A program made the translations under genes and the position numbers. From Tubiluchus corallicola (Eukaryota > Priapulida > Priapulimorpha > Priapulimorphida > Tubiluchidae), in the NCBI GenBank assembly GCA_030141605.1, contig JAQGDQ010000457.1:139001-165000 (forward strand): a DNA stretch of 26,000 nucleotides, written 5' to 3'. The notes beneath the pieces were generated by a model that ran no database searches, had not been told where the DNA came from, and was given only the letters and a program-made list of their open reading frames with translations. Positions 19,088 to 26,000 of the stretch are shown here, piece after piece; position 1 is the first letter of the stretch, and every line of letters starts with the position of its first letter.

Positions 19088-22000
19088 TTAACATGCACGG
19101 CAGGACGTCTAAGGATGTACAATGCTTGACTTTAGTTGGTTAACATGCACGGCAGGACGTCTAAGGATGTACAATGCTTGACTTCAGTTGGTTAACATGT
19201 ACGGCAGGACGTCTAAGGATGTACAATGCTTGGCTTCAGGTTAACATGCACGGCAGGAAGTCTAAGGATGTACAATGCTTGACTTCAGTTGCTTAACATG
19301 TACGGCAGGACGTCTAAGGATGTACAATGCTTGACTTCAGTTGCTTAACATGCACGACAGGACGTCTAAGGATGTACAATGCTTGACTTCAGTTGGTTAA
19401 CATGCACGGCAGGAAGTCTAAGGATGTACAATGCTCGACTTCAGTTGGTTAACATGCACGGCAGGACGTCTAAGGATGTACAATGCTTGGCTTCAGGTTA
19501 ACATGCACGGCAGGAAGTCTAAGGATGTACAATGCTTGACTTCAGTTGCTTAACATGTACGGCAGGACGTCTAAGGATGTACAATGCTTGACTTCAGTTG
19601 CTTAACATGTACGGCAGGACGTCTAAGGATGTACAATGCCTGACTTCAGTTGGTTAACATGCACGGCAGGACGTCTAAGGATGTACAATGCTTGGCTTCA
19701 GGTTAACATGCACGGCAGGACGTCTAAGGATGTACAATGCTTGACTTCAGTTGGTAAACATGCACGGCAGGACGTCTAAGGATGTAGAATGCTTGGCTTC
19801 AGGTTAACATGCACGGCAGGACGTCTAAGGATGCACAATGCTTGACTTCAGGCTAACATGCACGGCAGGACGTCTGAGGTTGTACAATGCTTGGCTTCAG
19901 GTTAACATGCACGGCAGGACGTCTAAGGATGTACAATGCTTGACTTCAGTTGGTAAACATGCACGGCAGGACGTCTAAGGATGTAGAATGCTTGGCTTCA
20001 GGTTAACATGCACGGCAGGACGTCTAAGGATGCACAATGCTTGACTTCAATCATGGTTAACATGCACGGCAGGAAGTCTAAGGATGTACAATGCTTGACT
20101 TCAGTTGGTTAACATGCATGGCAGGAAGTCTAAGGATGTACAATGCTTGGCTTCAGGTTAACATTCACGGCAGGGCGTCTAAGGATGTACAATGCTTGAC
20201 TTCAGTTGGTTAACATGCACGGCAGGACGTCTAAGGTTGTACAATGCTTGGCTTCAGGTTAACATGCACGGCAGGACGTCTAAGGATGTATAATGCTTGG
20301 CTTCAGGCTAACATGCACGGCAGGACGTCTGAGGTTGTACATTGCTTGGCTTCAATCATGGTTAACATGCACGGCAGGACGTCTAAGGATGTACAATGCT
20401 TGACTTCAGTTGCTTAACGTGTACGGCAGGATGTCTAAGGATGTACAATGCTTGGCTTCAGTTGGTTAACATGCACGGCAGGACGTCTAAGGATGTACAA
20501 TGCTTGACTTCAGTTGCTTAACATGTACGGCAGGACGTCTAAGGATGTACAATGCTTGGCTTCTGGTTAACATGCACGGCAGGACGTCTAAGGATGTACA
20601 ATGCTTGACTTCAGTTGGTAAACATGCACGGCAGGATGTCTAAGGATGTAGAATGCTTGGCTTCAGGTTAACATGCACGGCAGGACGTCTAAGGATGCAC
20701 AATGCTTGACTTCAATCATGGTTAACATGCACGGCAGGAAGTCTAAGGATGTACAATGCTTGACTTCAGTTGGTTAACATGCATGGCAGGAAGTCTAAGG
20801 ATGTACAATGCTTGGCTTCAGGTTAACATTCACGGCAGGGCGTCTAAGGATGTACAATGCTTGACTTCAGTTGGTTAACATGCACGGCAGGACGTCTAAG
20901 GATGTATAATGCTTGGCTTCAGGCTAACATGCACGGCAGGACGTCTGAGGTTGTACATTGCTTGGCTTCAATCATGGTTAACATGCACGGCAGGACGTCT
21001 AAGGATGTACAATGCTTGGCTTCAGGTTAACATTCACGGCAGGGCGTCTAAGGATGTACAATGCTTGACTTCAGTTGGTTAACATGCACGGCAGGACGTC
21101 TAAGGTTGTACAATGCTTGGTTTCAGGTTAACATGCACGGCAGGACGTCTAAGGATGTATAATGCTTGGCTTCAGGCTAACATGCACGGCAGGACGTCTA
21201 AGGTTGTACATTGCTTGGCTTCAGGTTAACATTCACGGCAGGGCGTCTAAGGATGTACAATGCTTGACTTCAGTTGGTTAACATGCACGGCAGGACGTCT
21301 AAGGTTGTACAATGCTTGACTTCAGTTGGTTAACATGCACGGCAGGACGTCTAAGGATGTACAATGCTCGACTTCAGTTGGTTAACATGCACGGCAGGAC
21401 GTCTAAGGATGTACAATGCTCGACTTCAGTTGGTTAACATGTACGGCAGGACGTCTAAGGATGTACAATGCTGGACTTCAGTTGGTTAACATGCACGGCA
21501 GGACGTCTAAGGATGTACAATGCTTGGCTTCAGTTGCTTAACATGTACGGCAGGACGTCTAAGGATGTACAATGCTTGGCTTCAGGTTAACATGCACGGC
21601 AGGAAGTCTAAGGATGTACAATGCTTGGCTTCGGGTTAACATGCACGGCAGGACGTCTAAGGATGTACAATGCTTGGCTTCAGGTTAACATGCACGGCAG
21701 GACGTCTAAGGGTGTACAATGCTTGACTTCAGTTGCTTAACATGCATGGCAGGAAGTCTAAGGATGTACAATGCTTGGCTTCAGGTTAACATTCACGGCA
21801 GGGCGTCTAAGGACGTACAATGCTTGACTTCAGTTGGTTAACATGCACGGCAGGACGTCTAAGGTTGTACAATGCTTGACTTCAGTTGGTTAACATGCAC
21901 GGCAGGACGTCTAAGGTTGTACAATGCTTGACTTCAGGTTAACATGTACGGCAGGACGTCTAAGGATGTACAATGCTCGACTTCAGTTGGTTAACATGTA

Positions 22001-22548
22001 CGGCAGGACGTCTAAGGATGTACAATGCTGGACTTCAGTTGGTTAACATGCACGGCAGGACGTCTAAGGATGTACAATGCTTGGCTTCAGTTGCTTAACA
22101 TGTACGGCAGGACGTCTAAGGATGTACAATGCTTGGCTTCAGGTTAACATGCACGGCAGGAAGTCTAAGGATGTACAATGCTTGGCTTCGGGTTAACATG
22201 CACGGCAGGACGTCTAAGGATGTACAATGCTTGGCTTCAGGTTAACATGCACGGCAGGACGTCTAAGGGTGTACAATGCTTGACTTCAGTTGCTTAACAT
22301 GCATGGCAGGAAGTCTAAGGATGTACAATGCTTGGCTTCAGGTTAACATTCACGGCAGGGCGTCTAAGGACGTACAATGCTTGACTTCAGTTGGTTAACA
22401 TGCACGGCAGGACGTCTAAGGTTGTACAATGCTTGACTTCAGTTGGTTAACATGCACGGCAGGACGTCTAAGGATGTACAATGCTTGACTTCAATCATGG
22501 TTAACATGCACGGCAGGACGTCTAAGGATGTATAATGCTTGGCTTCAG
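19088..22548. repeat. ~51-bp minisatellite, about 68 units, with higher-order structure
   Basis: The core TTAACATGCACGGCAGGACG continues TCTAAGGATGTACAATGCTT, then GACTTCA or GGCTTCA, then a variable linker. Linkers are GTTGG or GTTGC (52-bp unit), GG or GGC (49-bp unit), and ATCATGG (54-bp unit). Copy number is estimated from length over mean unit length (a 557-bp block holds 11 units). Unit lengths are not multiples of three, and stops occur, so it is non-coding. Private variants recur at fixed offsets, showing block duplications. Confidence 0.97.
21381..22494. repeat. 557-bp tandem duplication within the minisatellite
   Basis: Bases 21381-21937 are repeated at 21938-22494 with only about two mismatches seen. 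Rare variants keep the same spacing: CTGGACTTCA at 21471 and 22028, TCGGGTTAAC at 21631 and 22188, plus AAGGGTGTAC and AAGGACGTAC. This is an 11-unit higher-order repeat and the most recent visible duplication in the array. Confidence 0.93.
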
Positions 22549-23221
22549 TCGCATTGTGATTAGCTTTTAATTCAATTGCAATCTGGATATGACAGACCAA
22601 TGGCGATGAATTACACGTAATCTCAATTATCTTTTATTTGATACTGTTTAGCACAGTGTGTACCAAAATATAACATTCAAGGGCAGGGCTACTCAATGTA
22701 TATGCGCGTGGTAGGACCGAAATCTAGCTTTTTATCAAAATTTCAGAGAGCTGTCTTATGAACGTTCAAATACGAATGCATCTTTCTTCAAGAGGCGAAA
22801 TACCAGAAGTAGTATGACAAATTAAGTCACCATGAAACAGTTCCAGATGGTCATCCAGCTATGCACTATCCAGCTTTGGGGCTGTTCAGTTGTGATTGCC
22901 CAACATTCACTGTGACATAAAGCACATGGAGGTATAACGATAATCTTTCAATGAATTTCCGTGAAATAATGCTAGCCAATTATTTTAGACAGGGAGAAGT
23001 CACTGTATTTGGAAAAGAAAGCTGTAACGATCAATTATCTAATTGGGTTGAAGCCAAGTCATCGTTAAATAACTAAAAAATACCAAAAGATAGTCGTTCG
23101 TGTACATAATTACACAAAAATGTGACAGCCGCAGACGCAAAGAAATATCAGTGAAAACTAGTTATGATCAGTGCTGACCGACGTACAAATAAGCTAATCA
23201 GTATTACTCGCTATACTGGTA
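22549..23221. other. Non-coding DNA, nothing certain
   Basis: CAGGGCTACTCAA at about 22684 resembles a hAT left end but has no partner. Otherwise no gene or repeat was recognised. Confidence 0.45.
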
Positions 23222-23770
23222 TTGTAGCCACGTCCAAATCACGAAAACACCGGTTACTGTCTGATCACCGAAGTTAAGCAACGTAGAGCCTGGTTAGTAC
23301 TTGGAGAGGTGACCGCCTAGGAATACCAGGTGCTGCAGCTCTGTGGGATGCCCGCACTGTATCTCGACACTAGGCGGAGGAGTTGCACAAGCAGCCAATG
23401 GCTAGAGGGCGGAGGAGGTCAAGTGACCCAACGGCCATGTGTAGAGGAGTAAACCTTCCAAATCAGGAGTGGAGCCCCGAAGGTGGACCAGTGCAGCATG
23501 CTCACTGACTCCGGCAACTCCTGCAGCCAACCTGGTGCCAAACGTATCACTCTGCTTTCCTTTGGACTACACCAGCGAGGAAGAGAGGGGGGTTCCTGTT
23601 GTCTGGGCAACTCAGGATCTCCACACACCTTGCTCAGGCGTGCGCCCTGGAGACGTTCAAGGAATGGATTGCTCAGCCACAGTCGACGCTGCAGTTCCAT
23701 CAATGTGATCAACGACTGACTCTCTTAGCGCACACTCCATTGTCTTCCGAGACAGAAGGATGCCAACATA
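23222..23770 (+). mobile_element. Full-length 5S-rRNA-headed SINE
   Basis: The first ~116 bp (23227-23342) are a 5S rRNA copy, followed without a T-run terminator by a ~430-bp unrelated body. The 3' 235 bp of that body (23535-23768) recur at 24865-25108. ACTGGTA lies before the element (23215-23221) and right after it (23771-23777), a probable target-site duplication of LINE-mediated insertion. Copy 1 lacks about 12 bp that copy 2 has after CCCTGGAGA. The element is transcribed, if at all, by RNA polymerase III from the 5S internal promoter. Open frames across the body are incidental. Confidence 0.78.
23227..23342 (+). ncRNA. 5S rRNA-derived head of the SINE (not a functional 5S gene)
   Basis: It aligns end to end with animal 5S rRNA: GTCTGATCACCGAAGTTAAG (box A region), GGTTAGTACTTGG, then GACCGCCTAGGAATACCAGG (box C region). 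It differs from insect 5S at scattered positions, is about 3 nt shorter in the first third, and its terminal stem is degraded (GCCACG against GCAGCTC). No TTTT terminator follows. Confidence 0.85.
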
Positions 23771-23999
23771 ACTGGTAAAAAACAAGTAAAAGTCAAAAGC
23801 GCTTGTGACACAATCACATTCTAACATTCGGATGATAACAACATCAGATGTATTTTTAGAAAATCTCAAAAATATTAAAAATTTTATTACAGTTTAACCA
23901 TGTTCTCGTTTGTTCCGTTTATTCATTTACTCTCTTGGTCACATTTTTCCAACTCCATTATCTAATTCCAAAAGGATTTAACCAATTTAGCTAACGATT
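23771..23999. other. AT-rich DNA, nothing recognised
   Basis: Flank of the SINE; no features. Confidence 0.5.
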
Positions 24000-24290
24000 A
24001 ACAAGGATCCTCAATTCAAAATATTGTAGCAAATCGCTAATTCGTCAATTCATTACAGCCGTTAAATGAATTAACTTTAAATTTGTCCAATTTTAAAATC
24101 ATTTATCAAATCAAGCTGAAATTTGGTGTGTTGTTAGTCAAGATGTCCTTGGTTGAAAGCCGAGAATTTGTAAGTAATAGTCAGTTAATTAGAGCTGTTT
24201 AGTTAATTCTTTTTAAATTGATTTAAGTTACATGTTCCCTGGATCTAATTGAGTTGAAATTTGTTGTAACATGTGAAAGTTGTAACTGTA
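24000..24290. repeat. Degenerate AT-rich repeat, first copy
   Basis: Bases 24000-24165 align with 24697-24861 (ATTCAA...AAATAT, GTAGCAA, ATTACA.CCGTT, TTTAAATT, GATGTC.TTGGTT). Within 24008-24290 a ~140-bp internal period is also suggested (GCTGAAATTTGGTGTG against GTTGAAATTTGTTGTA). The family is unknown. Confidence 0.5.
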
Positions 24291-24693
24291 TATTTTAGGT
24301 GCTGCCATCTATTGATTAGTTACTTTAACTAGTTCAATTCACCCCTAGTACAATTGTTCGGTCCAGTGAATATGCAAACTCACTGGATCTCCCCTATTTT
24401 CACTGTAATGGGATATGTGAAGCCAAGTTTTTGCATAGTTCTCTACCTATATAAACTGGCTAGATTTCACTGCTAGTCACTCTCTGTCTCAGGCAGTGCA
24501 GTCATGTTACACACTGTCTCTCTGTCACACACTCAGTGCTGTGCAGCAGTTGTGATCTTCATTTTACTTGTGCATTTTACTGTGTATTTAGTGCAATAAA
24601 AGTGTTTCAGTTTTGTGCAAACATGTAATCTTGTGTTTAGTTGTTTATACCAGTGTTCAATTTCAACTTCACAAATAACTTTCACATAACACA
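24262..24693 (+). promoter_or_regulatory. LTR-like block: TATA box and polyadenylation signal between inverted ends
   Basis: TATATAAA lies at 24448-24455 and AATAAA at 24595-24600, 140 bp apart as in a U3-R-U5 arrangement. The block is bordered by ATGTGAAAGTT (about 24271) and its inverse AACTTTCACAT (about 24677-24687), with TG and CA near the edges. No convincing target duplication, primer-binding site or second copy was found. It could be a solo LTR, a TIR element, or a chance combination. Confidence 0.3.
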
Positions 24694-24696
24694 ATT

Positions 24697-24862
24697 AACT
24701 AGGATGTTCCTGATTCAACTCAGAAATATGTAGCAACTCAAATAATTACTCAATTAGTTACAACCGTTTAATTAATTGAATGTGATTTAAATTGTTCTCA
24801 TTATATAATCGAAACAATTAAAATTTTGGTAAGATGATTATCTATGATGTCGTTGGTTCAAA
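24697..24862. repeat. Degenerate AT-rich repeat, second copy (interrupted by SINE)
   Basis: Paralogue of 24000-24165. Its continuation resumes after the SINE at about 25119 (TGGTTCAAAACAAG, GTAGCAATTTG, TTAGTTAATG), so the SINE inserted into this repeat. Confidence 0.55.
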
Positions 24863-25118
24863 TCGTGCCGTCGTATCGCTCCGCTCTCCTTTGGACTACA
24901 CCACGGAGGAAGAGAGGGGTGTCCTGTTGTCTGGGTAACTCAGGATCTCCATACACCTTGCCCAGGCGTGCGCCCTGGAGAGGCCTTTCCAGTGGTTCAA
25001 GGATCGGATTGCTCAACCACAGTCGACGCTGCAGCTCCATCAATGTGATCAATAACTGACTCTCTTGGCGCATACTCCAATGTCTTCCGAGACAGAAGGA
25101 TGCCAACAAGAACAACGC
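24863..25118 (+). mobile_element. 5'-truncated copy of the 5S-headed SINE
   Basis: It matches the 3' part of the full-length copy from GTGCC (24865) through GGATGCCAACA (25108), and is followed by an AAC-rich tail. Exact 9-bp duplications TGGTTCAAA lie on both sides (24854-24862 and 25119-25127). The 5S head is absent, as expected from incomplete reverse transcription. Confidence 0.85.
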
Positions 25119-25127
25119 TGGTTCAAA

Positions 25128-26000
25128 ACAAGAAAATGTAGCAATTTGTTGATTAGTTAATGAATTACATTTGTTTAATAACAAACCTTGATTACTTTCT
25201 GGTTTTGCTAACTGCACATTTTCAACACTTACAACTGAGGATGACGGCAGACGGGTGTTGAAATGTTTTGTGGTTTTATTTTAATAATATTAGTTTTTTA
25301 CAATCGTTCTGCGCTTGAAATGTTTAGGATCACATTCCGTCGTTCTCCACATTTGTACCATACTACCAAAGCGTAAAACTTTTAACGTTATAACACAAGT
25401 CATCCATGTATTTATAACCTTATCATTGCCACTATTATTGAAATTATTAAAAATGGAATCTGCAATACGTTGATCGCTACAACTTTCTTTTTTACCAAAA
25501 AAAACTCTGGCTTTCTTCTATCTAAAATCATTGGCCGGCACCTGTTCCACAGAAATTCAAGGAGATATCAACGATGGATAACCATCTGGAACTGTTCCTT
25601 GGCGGTTTAATTTGTCATGTTGCCTTTAAGCCAATTCTCCTATTGAGGAAACATTTATTCATTTTCGAACGTAGGTAAAGTCACCTCTGTTACATCTTGA
25701 CAGTGACCTAGAATTCGGTCCTGCCACACCCATATATATTAAGTAGAACCTGCCCTTGAGGGTTGGATTCTGGTTTGCACTATGCTGAACCGAAGGAAAT
25801 AAAAAATAACTGAGATTACCTGTACTTGATTGCTATTGGCTGTCATGTCCAAATTGCGTGTGAATTAAAAGCGATGCACAATGCAACTGAAGCCATGCAT
25901 TACAGAGCAACTGAAAGCGGATCTCAACTAACTCTTGCTTGTAAACATGCTTACAGTAATTATCAGCTAAACGCTGCCCTGCATCTGACAGCAAAATCAT
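25128..26000. other. AT-rich DNA to the right edge
   Basis: Bases 25128-25200 continue the degenerate repeat. A 6-bp stem CAACAC/GTGTTG (25223-25228, 25255-25260) encloses CTGAGGATGACGG, a pattern seen near the ends of some retroelements but not assignable here. Nothing else is recognised. Confidence 0.45.

Noticed and set aside
19088-22548. CRISPR-like array
   Set aside because: Units are directly adjacent tandem copies differing by point changes, with no unique spacers, and the DNA is eukaryotic.
22684-22700. hAT left end CAGGGCTACTCAA
   Set aside because: No matching inverted right end or 8-bp duplication was found downstream.
23227-23342. Functional 5S rRNA gene
   Set aside because: The terminal stem is degraded, there is no T-run terminator, and it is fused to a retroposon body flanked by a target duplication.
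24853-24863. tRNA box B (GGTTCAAATC)
   Set aside because: No box A at the right distance and no cloverleaf. The motif is the target-site duplication of the SINE.
24858-25217. 119-codon minus-strand open frame
   Set aside because: It is the antisense of the truncated SINE, and the matching frame in the other copy is broken by indels.
25223-25275. Hammerhead ribozyme (CTGAGGA ... GAAA)
   Set aside because: The CTGANGA and GAAA motifs are present, but the sequence between them does not form stem II and no stem III follows.

Overview
The window is eukaryotic, AT-rich, mostly non-coding DNA from an animal, most probably an insect. The evidence is a spliced EB1-family gene, jockey/RTE/CR1-type LINE remnants, hAT-, pogo- and possibly piggyBac-type short elements, a 5S-rRNA-headed SINE, and large minisatellites. 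The style of the LINE tails recalls large-genome insects such as cockroaches and termites, but that placement is inference. No bacterial features (operons, Shine-Dalgarno sites, CRISPR) are present.

Left part, 1-4812: the 5' half of a microtubule plus-end-tracking protein gene (EB1/MAPRE family), read on the minus strand and running off the left edge. The coding exons, in transcript order, are 4660-4780 (ATG at 4780), 3855-3893 and 2702-2808, followed by a second version of the third exon at 1448-1554. The two versions have the same length (107 nt), the same splice phases and 20 of 36 shared residues. Because 107 is not a multiple of 3, only one can be used per mRNA. This is a predicted pair of mutually exclusive exons inside the microtubule-binding calponin-homology (CH) domain, and it is the most interesting gene-level observation here. 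The introns carry a LINE tail (1895-2287), a pogo-type MITE (3392-3717) and a trinucleotide microsatellite (604-912).

Middle, 4813-16008: no gene recognised. It holds two more candidate short transposons (5101-5577 with TACATG flanks; 6160-6552 with TTAA flanks), a CRE-containing segment near 8203, and a 16-copy 79-bp minisatellite (9974-11238). It also holds a diverged inverted pair of a ~180-bp repeat (9596-9779 and 14498-14676), an LTR with a tRNA-Leu-type primer-binding site (13229-13582), and AT/CA microsatellites.

Right-centre, 16009-18631: two degenerate LINEs on the minus strand. The upstream one (17379-18620) is split by a 467-bp hAT-type element that kept its 8-bp target duplication. 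The other (16433-17012) ends in a polyadenylation signal next to a long evolving trinucleotide/hexanucleotide tract.

Right, 19088-22548: about 68 copies of a 49-54-bp minisatellite with clear higher-order duplications (557 bp; 665/616 bp; 199 bp). From 23222 to 25118 are one full-length and one 5'-truncated copy of a 5S-headed SINE, each with target-site duplications. They sit among a degenerate AT-rich repeat and an LTR-like promoter/polyadenylation block. The last 0.8 kb shows nothing recognisable.
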